Assembly: GCF_024346395.1 (NCBI RefSeq)
Contig: NZ_JAGQCW010000001.1
Coordinates: 620,001 to 684,000 of the forward strand
Source of the DNA: Cyanobium sp. AMD-g
Lineage (GTDB): Bacteria; Cyanobacteriota; Cyanobacteriia; PCC-6307; Cyanobiaceae
Direction: 5' to 3'
DNA length: 64,000 bases
Part shown: positions 1 through 8,276 of the stretch, one piece after another
Numbering within the stretch: the stretch's first letter is position 1
Layout: every line of letters starts with the position of its first letter
Made by a program: the position numbers and the translations under genes
Notes under the pieces: generated by a model
The model's input: only the letters and a program-made list of their open reading frames with translations
Database searches by the model: none
What the model was told of the DNA's origin: nothing

Positions 1-54
1 TCCAACGCCGCTGGCAGCAGGCTGATCAGAATCAGAAACAAAAACGATCTTCAC
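1..54 (-). CDS. Start of a probable glycosyltransferase (cut by window edge)
   Basis: Eighteen codons are open on the minus strand from a GTG at 54-52 to the window edge. They read VKIVFVSDSDQPAASGVG, which looks like the first beta-strand and glycine-rich loop of a GT4-type glycosyltransferase. It continues the minus-strand series of glycosyltransferases that follows. No convincing Shine-Dalgarno sequence is visible and only the extreme N-terminus is in view, so the family is an inference. Confidence 0.4.
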   Translation of the reverse strand, partial: MKIVFVSDSDQPAASGVG

Positions 55-144
55 TGGATAGGCGGAAGTTGAATCGCTCTCAAAGAAGCCAGTCTGCTCC
101 GAAGCAGAGGGGAGAAATAGGGGCCATAGGCAACGTGGTGAGGA

Positions 145-1260
145 TCACTTATTAACTGCAGGGAGCATGGACTGATAGGTGTCTGCGTAAAAGTCAGGAG
201 TAACAAGCTCTTGACGAAGGCTTGCATGGGCGGCTCGTGCCAAAGCCATGTAGGACTGATCATCCATGGCAGCCGCCTGTTGAAGTAATGCACGTAGCTC
301 AAAAACATCACCAGGCTGGCAACATAGGGAATACTGCCCTGCTGCCTCAGGTACGCCCCCATCTAGTGTAATCAGGCAAGGAATTCCGAGGTGACGGGCC
401 TCTAGTGCCACCAGACCAAAGTCCTCGGATGTATTAGGGGGTATCACAACAAAACGGCTCCTGCGAATGAATTCAGCCTTATCCACTTCACTCACAAACC
501 CAGGCGTATTCACCAGGTGAGACAGACCCAACTCCCGTAAGCGAGCAACGATTCGCGAACGCAATGGGCCATCGCCAAGCAGCTTCAAAGGCCAACGCTC
601 ACGGTTAAAGTCAGCAAGAGCATAGGCCTCAATTAGAGTGTCTAGTCCCTTGTTCTCAATCCAGCGAGCAATGAAAACGAAACCAGTCCTCTCTTCTACC
701 GGCAAAGGCTTGAGAGATGAGAGTTGACAAACAGGGAACACCACATGGCTATTCGGCCAAGGAATCCTGGCACATTCCCAGCTGCGGCGAACGAAATCAG
801 ATATGTAGAAACGGCGGGTAGCAAGATGCAAGCAAAGCTTCCACAGCTTTGCATGCAGACCTCGACTGTGCTTCGTATGATTAATGATATTGGTTAACAA
901 TGGCTTTCTAGCAAAGCAGGCCATCGCTGTGACATCTGGACAGGGATTCTGGAGATGCACAAGGTCAGCACGACAGACCGCTCGCCACAATGCAATACTG
1001 GCACGATTGCAGAATGAGATGGTGAGCCTTGATTCAGCAACTTTCCTATTCAAATCGTCACTTAAGAAGAAGAGACGAGTCTTCTTGAAGACAATTTCAA
1101 TACTAAACCCAGGAAGGGCAGCAACTCCCGCAGCCACCGTCATGACGAAACTCTCAAGCCCACCATACTGACCCATGCAAGGGCTTATCAAAACAATATG
1201 GTGAGATTGAGACCTAGACATGAAGGCATCCATTAGAAGACCGAAAACAACGATCCTCAT
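145..1260 (-). CDS. Glycosyltransferase family 4 protein
   Basis: The product is 371 aa, the normal size for a GT-B fold GT4 enzyme that moves a sugar from a nucleotide-sugar donor to a growing surface glycan in the cytoplasm. Near residues 35-40 it has a glycine-rich acceptor loop (GQYGGLESF). In the C-terminal donor domain it has the retaining-enzyme E-x7-E motif (EDFGLVALE) followed by GIPCLITLDGGVPE. The start is uncertain: MRIVV at the listed start and a Met at residue 14 (MSRSQSHHIVL) are both possible. It is first of a tight minus-strand set of glycosyltransferases with AT-richer codon use than the right half of the window. The sugar specificity cannot be read. Confidence 0.85.
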   Translation of the reverse strand: MRIVVFGLLMDAFMSRSQSHHIVLISPCMGQYGGLESFVMTVAAGVAALPGFSIEIVFKKTRLFFLSDDLNRKVAESRLTISFCNRASIALWRAVCRADLVHLQNPCPDVTAMACFARKPLLTNIINHTKHSRGLHAKLWKLCLHLATRRFYISDFVRRSWECARIPWPNSHVVFPVCQLSSLKPLPVEERTGFVFIARWIENKGLDTLIEAYALADFNRERWPLKLLGDGPLRSRIVARLRELGLSHLVNTPGFVSEVDKAEFIRRSRFVVIPPNTSEDFGLVALEARHLGIPCLITLDGGVPEAAGQYSLCCQPGDVFELRALLQQAAAMDDQSYMALARAAHASLRQELVTPDFYADTYQSMLPAVNK

Positions 1261-1302
1261 CTATCGAGAAGTGTTGTCGTCACAGCAAGTCATTAGCGGT
1301 GG

Positions 1303-2244
1303 TCATACTCTCTTATAAAAGCGGGCGATCAAAGACGCAACAGAGAGAGCAACTAGCTTCGTCTTGATCTTAAGGCTGGGGTAGACCTGTATTGGCCCAG
1401 TTGCCTGCACCCAGTAGGCCTTGTCGACTTGCCGAGGAGGCCTGCCATCGAAGGCTTCGCGGAGATAATGTCTTTTCCAAGGCTTTGACGATCCAAGCGC
1501 ATGGGGTAGACCAAGCCAACCAGCGGAGAAACCCATCAGATCAGGCCCAAATGTGCTCAGGTGATGGGGCCATGCCATCGCCGCGATGTTCAATGCATCC
1601 TGATCAGGTGCATGCATGGCATTCCAGCGCCCACCCCTCCGCCATGCCTCAATCTCACCTTCAGCATCAAGGGGATTTGCGCTAGCCCCAAATTCCTGAA
1701 TGAACTGGAGCCAAAGAACAAGAAACGCACGATCACGTCTCTGGATACCAAGTAACCCACCGTTGAAGTAGATATCCAAACTGTGTTGACAGGACTTGCC
1801 AACCTGCTCAATCATCACCTTCCACTCCTGTCGTACGGGGTGCCCAGCAGGAAGAGACCAGTTAACATCTCCAGCAACCACTGGCCCGTACTCCGTCGCC
1901 GCTTCAATCCAATGCCAAGGAGCACAAACCACAATATCAGGATCCAGATAAACGATTGAGGTGCAATCAGGATAGGCTTCCAGCACCTGCTGCATGAACC
2001 GTGGCTTGTAGTTGGTAAAATGCCACGCCGTATCCACACAGAACCACTCCCATCTTGCGGAGCAGATCGGAGCAGTAGTACTGCGAAACGCATCGATGAC
2101 GGATCTCTCTATGGTGGGTACTGAGTCAAGGGAGCGACAACCAGCGACAAACGTACCGTTGAACCCATTGGCCACCAGACTATTGAACAGAACACAGGCA
2201 CCCTGGAAATAGTTTCCCTCGGCCAGAGTTACGACAATCTTCAC
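1303..2244 (-). CDS. GT-A type glycosyltransferase (GT8-like)
   Basis: The product is 313 aa and soluble. It begins MKIVVTLAEGNYFQGACVLF, the pattern of GT-A enzymes that bind a nucleotide sugar at the N-terminus. A clear metal-binding D-x-D lies in IVYLDPDIVV near residue 100, followed by FNGGLLGI and APDQDALNI blocks that resemble those of GT8-like and related 'nucleotide-diphospho-sugar transferase' proteins. It lies 42 nt from the neighbouring GT4 gene and is probably co-transcribed with it. It should add one sugar in surface glycan synthesis; donor and acceptor are unknown. Confidence 0.75.
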   Translation of the reverse strand: MKIVVTLAEGNYFQGACVLFNSLVANGFNGTFVAGCRSLDSVPTIERSVIDAFRSTTAPICSARWEWFCVDTAWHFTNYKPRFMQQVLEAYPDCTSIVYLDPDIVVCAPWHWIEAATEYGPVVAGDVNWSLPAGHPVRQEWKVMIEQVGKSCQHSLDIYFNGGLLGIQRRDRAFLVLWLQFIQEFGASANPLDAEGEIEAWRRGGRWNAMHAPDQDALNIAAMAWPHHLSTFGPDLMGFSAGWLGLPHALGSSKPWKRHYLREAFDGRPPRQVDKAYWVQATGPIQVYPSLKIKTKLVALSVASLIARFYKRV

Positions 2245-2281
2245 AGCCTACGCTCCATAGAAGACATTACAAGCAACACGA

Positions 2282-3388
2282 TTAGACAAATGATTCAGCC
2301 GACTCACTCACTCGAAGATATATCTCACGGTGCTGATAAGCGACTAGACTCCAGTCAAGAACATCTTCAGCAAAAGACCTGGATTGAACTGAGACTGATT
2401 GGTGGAAGGCAGAGTCGATTAGGTATCTGGTTACAAGGTCTAGCATTGATGCATCATCGTTATTGGCGACAACTGGGAAGACGGCGCCGCCGCCGTAGTC
2501 ACGAATCCCGCCAACATCAGTCGTCACTACCGGCAACCCACAAGCAAGTGCTTCAACAACAGCCGTATTGGCACCACTGTCATTCATTGGAAGCAGCAAC
2601 AGGAAACTCTTCCGGTACAGTTCGAGCAGCGATTGATCATTGAGACCAGCGTGCCATGTAATGGATGGATGGTGGAGTAGATCTCCGAAGTCACGTTTGT
2701 CACGTCTGTGGAAGGGGACAAGGAAGTCAAATCTGACCTCTGGGTGTGTGGCAGTGATGGCAGGAACAAGTCGTTGCATCATTGCAACGTTCCTGAGGTG
2801 GACACCGTTGTAAAGCAAGCGCTTGGTAGATTCAAAGTGCGATTTCTCACTTGGCGAGAAGAAATCCACATCCACTCCATACGGAATGAACTGGATGGCC
2901 GCCTGAGGCATCGCCTTCACAAAGAAGGGAAGATCCTTGCGATAGAGGACGATGGCATGACGCACCCACTTCAGAGAAGCAATAGCTTCAGGAGTCCACT
3001 GGGATGGAGGCTGATGGAATGTCAGGACAGTTCGAGAATGGAGCTTTGAAGGGAAGGAACTCCAAAAACAGGCATGTCCATCACCGTAGAGGATGTGAAG
3101 CAAAGAGCGGCGCTGGAGAGAAAGCCTAAGAAAAGACTTGAGCCGAGCAAATGCCTGGGCTTGGTTAATGCTCCCATGGCCTAGCAACAGGCTCGTGATC
3201 TTACCAAGGAGCCTTGGGATGTAACCAGTCTGGGGCTCAATGCAGGTCAGAGAAAGTGAATGATGGCCTGCAAGAAACCGCTGAAGTTGTTCATATCCCG
3301 TGTAATGCCCAAACCAGCCAATGCGATCAAGCAAAAGGCCAACAGTCAAATCGATTCTATTAGACATTGATGAATCTTTTTCGCACAA
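2282..3388 (-). CDS. Glycosyltransferase family 4 protein
   Basis: The product is 368 aa with a GT-B layout. The N-terminal half includes HILYGDGHA and LTFHQPPSQW, typical of the acceptor domain. The C-terminal half carries ANTAVVEALACGLPVVTTDVG, the donor-binding helix in which a short E motif is followed by G(L/I)PVV. The reading frame overlaps the upstream gene by 43 nt, but a start at the ATG 3367 (MSNRIDLTVG) would shorten the overlap to 22 nt and is equally credible. Overlap points to translational coupling within one glycosyltransferase operon. The substrate is not deducible. Confidence 0.85.
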   Translation of the reverse strand: MCEKDSSMSNRIDLTVGLLLDRIGWFGHYTGYEQLQRFLAGHHSLSLTCIEPQTGYIPRLLGKITSLLLGHGSINQAQAFARLKSFLRLSLQRRSLLHILYGDGHACFWSSFPSKLHSRTVLTFHQPPSQWTPEAIASLKWVRHAIVLYRKDLPFFVKAMPQAAIQFIPYGVDVDFFSPSEKSHFESTKRLLYNGVHLRNVAMMQRLVPAITATHPEVRFDFLVPFHRRDKRDFGDLLHHPSITWHAGLNDQSLLELYRKSFLLLLPMNDSGANTAVVEALACGLPVVTTDVGGIRDYGGGAVFPVVANNDDASMLDLVTRYLIDSAFHQSVSVQSRSFAEDVLDWSLVAYQHREIYLRVSESAESFV

Positions 3389-4509
3389 TCAAGCCAAGAC
3401 CACTGGACAGCAGACATGTGTACAGTCGGCGGTGGGGAATGAGAATAGGTTTGCAGAAGTGCCGTCAACTCCATTACGTTCGTAAACGTACATTGATCAT
3501 TGCCAGGCAGACAGTGCCGCTCTGCGATCTCTTGGAAAGCGGGGATCTCACTGCGAATGACTGGTTTGCCAAGCGTAATGGCCTCAGCAAATGGAAAGCC
3601 GTAGCCCTCATAGCGACTGGGCAGCACGAAAGCCCGGCATTTTTGGCGCAAGGTTGACATCTCGGCATCAGTTAACCCCTGCAAAATCACGAGCTTGCCG
3701 TCAGCTTCCAATGCGGCGAAATCTGCTGAAAGACCCGCAAGATAGGAACCATAGGCTGTTGAAGGAGCTGATGCCAGCTCTGGACGACCGCAGGTCAGTA
3801 CAACAGGCAGGGTTCGGTTTGCTTCCTTCAGGGAAGTGACTAGGAGGTCATGACCTTTATGGAGGCCGAAGACGCTGGGGTAGAGAAAAAAGCCAGTATC
3901 GTGTAAGCCAAACCTCTGCAGAACTGCTGCATCAGGGAATGACGTTCCACAGTTAACAAATGGGGCGAGGGGAGTTGCCACAGTCTTCTCTAGGGATGTG
4001 CCGTAGCGTTCAATCAACTCAGTACGAATGAACTCCGAGATGCAGAATATGAAGTCAGCGCCGCCGCACCATTGGCGGCACCATGAATCAATTTCTTTAG
4101 GCCTCTCGAAGTTTTCAGGGTAAGAAAGCCAATTAAGATCATAGATCAGAAGTGAATAAGATAAAGTCTCCCGTGGAGGTGAAAGAAGCTGCGGAAAGTT
4201 GACTAGAAGCGGACTTAGAGGAAAGCGCTTTCTCAGAACCGAAAGAAGATATGTCGATAAGTTCTTAAATGGTGATCCTTTGCGTTTTGCAATCTCGTAT
4301 GAAAGTCGCCGTAAAGATGCTTTGGCAGGTGTGAGGTTGTGTAGTGGAACATCAGCTGGTAAGTTTCCGCGAAGGCTGGCCACAACATGTGAACATCCCG
4401 CAACCGAAACCGGCGTGAAGCGGCTGAGCGCAGGTACGAGTTCACGGGTAACACGCCCCACGCCTCCTGATGCTCCGAAGGTATCAAGATAAATCAGGTT
4501 CGTTCCCAT
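3346..4509 (-). CDS. Glycosyltransferase family 4 protein (mannosyltransferase-like)
   Basis: The product is 387 aa. It opens with MGTNLIYLDTFGASGGVGRV, a classic GT4 N-terminus with a glycine-rich loop. Residues around 220 read LYPSVFGLHKGHDLLV, and the donor site is PSRYEGYGFPFAEAITLGKPV, in which the E-x7-E motif is EGYGFPFAE. This arrangement is common in the mannosyltransferases and rhamnosyltransferases of O-antigen clusters, which would fit the gmd gene further along, but that link is inference. It overlaps the genes on both sides (43 nt and 16 nt), so it belongs to the same operon. Confidence 0.88.
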   Translation of the reverse strand: MGTNLIYLDTFGASGGVGRVTRELVPALSRFTPVSVAGCSHVVASLRGNLPADVPLHNLTPAKASLRRLSYEIAKRKGSPFKNLSTYLLSVLRKRFPLSPLLVNFPQLLSPPRETLSYSLLIYDLNWLSYPENFERPKEIDSWCRQWCGGADFIFCISEFIRTELIERYGTSLEKTVATPLAPFVNCGTSFPDAAVLQRFGLHDTGFFLYPSVFGLHKGHDLLVTSLKEANRTLPVVLTCGRPELASAPSTAYGSYLAGLSADFAALEADGKLVILQGLTDAEMSTLRQKCRAFVLPSRYEGYGFPFAEAITLGKPVIRSEIPAFQEIAERHCLPGNDQCTFTNVMELTALLQTYSHSPPPTVHMSAVQWSWLDCAKKIHQCLIESI

Positions 4510-5411
4510 TCTTGGATTTTATCAAGCGCATCCATCCGGCCCAAGGCGCAAGCTGAATCAATCTTTTTGGCTAGGGAGGAGGACACTAGTCGTTTTAAGC
4601 CTCTTTTGGCCAACTGGGCCAATGTGATTGGTTTCTCCAAATAGTCAACTCCATTAAGATAACGAAGAATAACATTACTAAATGACCCAGCCTTAGCTAC
4701 ACGGACAAAAAACTCAGGTTGAAGGCGTGAAGAAGGGATGAGATGATCCAGGATTAGTTCAGGAAAGAGACCATTGCCCATTCGCATGTCATGTGAACAG
4801 AATGCTAAATCTTTATCTTCCCCAGCAAAGAGTTGTGCACCTCTGCGGCCTAAGCCAATACGTCTTGGATCTGATTTTAACTTTTCAATGTATCTCTCAG
4901 CGACTTTCCGTCTGACAGCCATGCCAGCTCCAGAAGGAGAAAAGCGATGATAGTCTTCATCTTGACCCCAGCGTGCTTTGGTCAGTCTTGTATCAAGAAG
5001 GTAATAGAGAAAGGCTTCTACATCAGGATGTGGTGCTGATTCGTAAATTGCATGAACTTGGCCACCAAATGAGCCCAGAAACGGAAAGTGATGCGCTATA
5101 ATCAATACATTCTCTAGATAATCCGGATGAAGCACGTTGTCATCATCTACGAAAACGAGAAGATCACCTCTCGCTTCTCTAATTCCACGCAGCCGTGCCA
5201 ACGTTAGACCCAACTTATCTTCGCGGACATGGCGTCCATGAGGATGCCAGCCTAGATCATAGGTTGAAGACAACACATCATCCGAAGCATTGTCAACCAG
5301 TATTAGCTCCCACTCATTCAGACTTAGAGTCTGATTCCTTAAGGCATCTAGAACACGAAGAAGATAGTCCTTACGTGGATTATATGTAAAGATAATTACG
5401 GATAAAGACAT
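4494..5411 (-). CDS. Glycosyltransferase family 2 protein
   Basis: I place the start at the internal ATG 5411, giving MSLSVIIFTYNPRKDYLL, the standard GT2 opening; the open frame runs 11 codons further up. The product is then 305 aa. The GT-A motifs are VDNASDD in the first half and the metal-binding FVDDDNVLHPDY near residue 90, followed by GAGMAVRR. The enzyme should be an inverting transferase acting at the membrane face during glycan assembly. It overlaps the next gene's start by 16 nt. AT-rich codon use matches its neighbours. Confidence 0.87.
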   Translation of the reverse strand: MSLSVIIFTYNPRKDYLLRVLDALRNQTLSLNEWELILVDNASDDVLSSTYDLGWHPHGRHVREDKLGLTLARLRGIREARGDLLVFVDDDNVLHPDYLENVLIIAHHFPFLGSFGGQVHAIYESAPHPDVEAFLYYLLDTRLTKARWGQDEDYHRFSPSGAGMAVRRKVAERYIEKLKSDPRRIGLGRRGAQLFAGEDKDLAFCSHDMRMGNGLFPELILDHLIPSSRLQPEFFVRVAKAGSFSNVILRYLNGVDYLEKPITLAQLAKRGLKRLVSSSLAKKIDSACALGRMDALDKIQEWERT

Positions 5412-5450
5412 GAGCGATGATCTAGTGTGTAAAGCGAGGATCAATTAGAA

Positions 5451-6467
5451 TCATTGAGTAAATGCCTGCTTCAGGATGCGCATCCTTCGCCTAAAGCGAG
5501 TAAGAATTGGCATAGATCTAATAATAGTTTTGTACAACTCATAGTTAGCCTTGGAAGCAGTATTATCTCCAGCCATCCTGAAGAGTTTCGCCTGATCCAG
5601 CGCAAGCGAAGCCTGAATTGAGCGAGCCAGCTGCTGATCGTAGTCAGCATACTGACAGGCAAAGAGCGTATGTAACTTTTGGATGTCACGGATGTTATTG
5701 CCACTCTGCATCAACCGTGAAGAGTGATTGGATTCGAATATTCGATAACTAGTCAAGACCTTGTTAGTAACAACACCACCGCCTATTGAAACAGCTCGTG
5801 CCCACATTTCACAATCTGCGGTATGAATCAGTTCAGTGAGAAATCCGCCGTGGATACTCCAGAAATCACGCTTTATAACAACACCGCAGAACTGAAGTTG
5901 AGTTGAATAATAAAATGCATTTGGCGAGCGAGTACTTTCCTCCAATGTCGGAAGGCGGCTTGAAACGTTCAGGACTATCCCGTCTTGATTCACTTCATAA
6001 TAGCGAGAGGCATAGAGGGTGCAGTCAGGATAGTCAATAGTGAGATTGCTGATCTCATCATAAAAGCCCGGCAGGACATAATCATCTCCGTGCAGTATAT
6101 GCACAAGATGGCCCGTACTTCGGGTTATGCACGTATTAAAGTTTTTGACAGGTCCTGCATTATGCGACTTTCGAAAAAACTTGACACGGCCCTTGCCTAC
6201 CTCTCGGACTACTGCTTCAGGGTCATCAATGGTAGAACAATCATCAACGACCTCTATCTGCATTTGATCAGTGCCTGGGTCCTGTTCAAGTACACTTTCC
6301 AAGGTTTTACGAAGATATGTAGCGCAGTTGTAGGTAGGAACCATTACCGACCACTTAGGGCGCTTGATATCTGGAGTCACGGACTGGATCAAAGGAGGAA
6401 TCAACCCCTGCTTGGAGAGCTGGGGGAGAATTAATGCTCGGGATGTCATGGTGGTCATTCCTGCCAT
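5451..6467 (-). CDS. Glycosyltransferase family 2 protein
   Basis: The product is 338 aa. The catalytic region begins about residue 38 with WSVMVPTYNCATYLRKTLES, then VVDDCSTIDD and LHGDDYVLPGFY, the aspartate pair that binds the metal and nucleotide sugar. The roughly 37 residues in front of the domain make the true start uncertain; several Met codons lie within the first 7 residues. It is the promoter-proximal member of the minus-strand glycosyltransferase series. Beyond it lie only gene debris and an insertion-sequence remnant, so this may be the present operon edge. Confidence 0.87.
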   Translation of the reverse strand: MAGMTTMTSRALILPQLSKQGLIPPLIQSVTPDIKRPKWSVMVPTYNCATYLRKTLESVLEQDPGTDQMQIEVVDDCSTIDDPEAVVREVGKGRVKFFRKSHNAGPVKNFNTCITRSTGHLVHILHGDDYVLPGFYDEISNLTIDYPDCTLYASRYYEVNQDGIVLNVSSRLPTLEESTRSPNAFYYSTQLQFCGVVIKRDFWSIHGGFLTELIHTADCEMWARAVSIGGGVVTNKVLTSYRIFESNHSSRLMQSGNNIRDIQKLHTLFACQYADYDQQLARSIQASLALDQAKLFRMAGDNTASKANYELYKTIIRSMPILTRFRRRMRILKQAFTQ

Positions 6468-6478
6468 AGTTAAAGAGG

Positions 6479-6812
6479 TCAGGGAAACTTTTCGAGATTG
6501 GTATAGTTAACATTGAGCCCGGCCATCTCGGGACGGTATTTGAAGGGAAGCTCCACAATTTCGGCTCCGAGCAAAGAGAAGCGGCATGGATACTGTCCTC
6601 ATATATTCAAATTCTAGAGCGTCCTCGTACGTAAGATTGATGTGCTCGTAAAACGGGATAATCTCGACACTGGCTGCATCTATGTGTAGCCAGATGACGG
6701 ATAGCCATATGCAGAGTGAGCCAGTATAAATCAAGATGGAAATAGCTTCATCGAGTTGACGATGAAGCCTGTTAAGGCGCGCGGCGACGATTAGGTAGGC
6801 GGGTCCTCTCAA
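6479..6812 (-). pseudogene. Decayed gene remnant next to the glycosyltransferase operon
   Basis: Between the last glycosyltransferase and the IS21 remnant the minus strand holds protein-like sequence broken across frames. One frame (6598 to the stop at 6479) reads CRFSLLGAEIVELPFKYRPE and ends NLEKFP-stop. A second frame just upstream reads HIDAASVEIIPFYEHINLTY. Both look like real protein, but no single frame joins them. I do not recognise the family. It is probably the C-terminal remains of another polysaccharide gene destroyed when the IS element arrived. Confidence 0.4.
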
Positions 6813-6872
6813 CTACATAGGCGGGTCTCGGGACGCGACAAAAGGTCTCCGATTCCGGTCAGGAGCCCTGCG

Positions 6873-7608
6873 ATGCCTGCCCCTCTGTCGTTGCGGATCA
6901 AGGAGCGGTGCATGGCCAAACTCTCAAGCGGACTCAGCCAGCAGATCGCCGCTGATGTGGTGGGGATCTCCCTCCGCAGTGCCCAGCGAATCGATCAGGG
7001 CGATCACCAACCCTGCGAAAATCAGGGCCGCCACTGGCGCACCCGTGCCGTCCCGCTCGCCGACGTCCTGGAGGAGATCAGACCCGGCCAGGAGTGGTAT
7101 CGGCGCAAGCGCACCTTACAACGGCAGGTGAGCAGTGGCGGGCGTGCACGGCCCGGCCCAGGCCGTGCTGTTCCTGCAGGAGCACCGAGCCGGGGTTCTG
7201 GGCCTCTCCGATTTCACGCTGCTCAAGGGCGCGCCGATCACGATCGGTGGGGAGGTGCTGAAGCACCGGATGGTCCACTTCCGTTTGACCTTTTCGGGTT
7301 GGTGCCAAGTGGTGGCGATCCATGGCGGGAGAGCTTTGTGGCTCTCTCCGAGGCATTGCAAAACGCCGTGTTCGCCTTCGGTGGTGTGCCGGCGGAGCGC
7401 CGCACCAACAGCCTCTGCGCCTGCTACCTCGACCACGGGCTCTATACCCATCTCGGCGTGGTGGCCACCCGTAACAACCGCAGATTGGCCAATGAGAACG
7501 GCGCCAACCGCTGCGCTGAAGCCTTGGGCTACGAGGGCCCCATCGCCACTGGAAGCGGCGGCTGGAGCAGCAGCTGATCAAGCGCGGCAGCCGCGACTTT
7601 TCCAGTGA
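6873..7608 (+). pseudogene. istA-type transposase, frameshifted and deleted
   Basis: The first 90 or so codons give an IstA N-terminus with a helix-turn-helix (LSQQIAADVVGISLRSAQRI). The frame then shifts: integrase-core sequence continues in the +1 frame (LGLSDFTLLKGAPITIGGEV, FRLTFSGWCQ), returns to the first frame (FVALSEALQNAVFAFGGVPA, TRNNRRLANENG), and a third frame contributes KRGSRDFSSE. These are the expected IS21 transposase blocks in order, but at least three frameshifts and a lost C-terminus leave it non-functional. Confidence 0.8.
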
Positions 7609-7614
7609 AGTGGA

Positions 7615-7938
7615 GTGCCGGCAGCAGTTGCCCATGTCACAGCCGGCCTGAACACCAGGGCGAGCGTGCAGCAGAAGCTGGTGATCGATGACATCGGCTA
7701 CGTGCTCGAGGACGAGACCTCCGTGCTGTTTGAGCTGGTCATACACCGCTACGAGCGGAAATCCCTGCTGGTGACAAGCAACCAGAAATTCGCGATGTTG
7801 GAGAACGTGTTCTCCAACATCGCCATGGCGGTTGCGGCGGTGGACCGGCTGGTGGACGACAGCACCATCGTTCAATTCAGTGGCGAGAGCTACCGCCGCA
7901 AACGGGCTCGGCGTTCAGCTCCACCCCAGGCCGGTTGA
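7615..7938 (+). pseudogene. istB-type ATPase helper, C-terminal half only
   Basis: The readable part begins LVIDDIGYV (the Walker B region of the IstB AAA+ ATPase) and continues through IHRYERKSLLVTSNQKF, AVAAVDRLVDDSTIVQF and GESYRRKRA, the normal IstB C-terminus. The N-terminal half with Walker A is missing, so the internal deletion of this element removed the end of istA and the start of istB. The ATG at 7615 is fortuitous. IstB normally loads the IstA transposase on DNA; this fragment cannot. Confidence 0.8.
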
Positions 7939-7985
7939 TAGCCAGTGATTTGGCGTCCTGGCCGTGCGTCAATTCCCCGCCTACG

Positions 7986-8276
7986 GCAGCTAGCTGACAA
8001 CGCAGCCAGGCCCTACCATGGCAGGGCCTAGGCAGTGCAACCCGACTACGGAATTTCGAAAGGCGCCTACGTAGTATACATCAGGCACATATGTTAAATG
8101 GCTTCGCGGTGAAAGAAGATTACTGACTCTCCTCACTGAGTAAGAACGAATTCTAGAAAGAGCCAGCTTTGAACGACGTGCCAGTTGTTTCAGCATTGCA
8201 TGGATAGTGATCAGATAGCGCAAATTCTCCCTTCTGGGATGAAGGGAAGATCTTGGCTGAATGGCCGAGGCTGAGA
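7986..8276 (-). other. Spacer with a possible truncated ORF
   Basis: No intact gene. On the minus strand an ATG at 8196 opens MLKQLARRSKLALSR and stays open to 7990, next to the IS remnant. It could be the severed N-terminus of a gene interrupted by the IS, but I recognise no family and it may be chance. The sequence is AT-richer than the ABC transporter gene beside it. Confidence 0.3.

Larger units (their letters stand above)
6788..7985 (+). mobile_element. IS21-family insertion sequence remnant, copy A
   Basis: About 1.2 kb of an element that would normally be near 2.5 kb. The left end starts CGATTAGGTAGGCGGG, and the same sequence marks the end of copy B at 25.77 kb. The right boundary is placed at an inverted CCCGCCTAC (7976-7984), matching the GTAGGCGGG core of the left end. 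Inside are the start of IstA, broken pieces of its integrase core and the last part of IstB. The element cannot be autonomous. No target duplication could be identified. Confidence 0.75.
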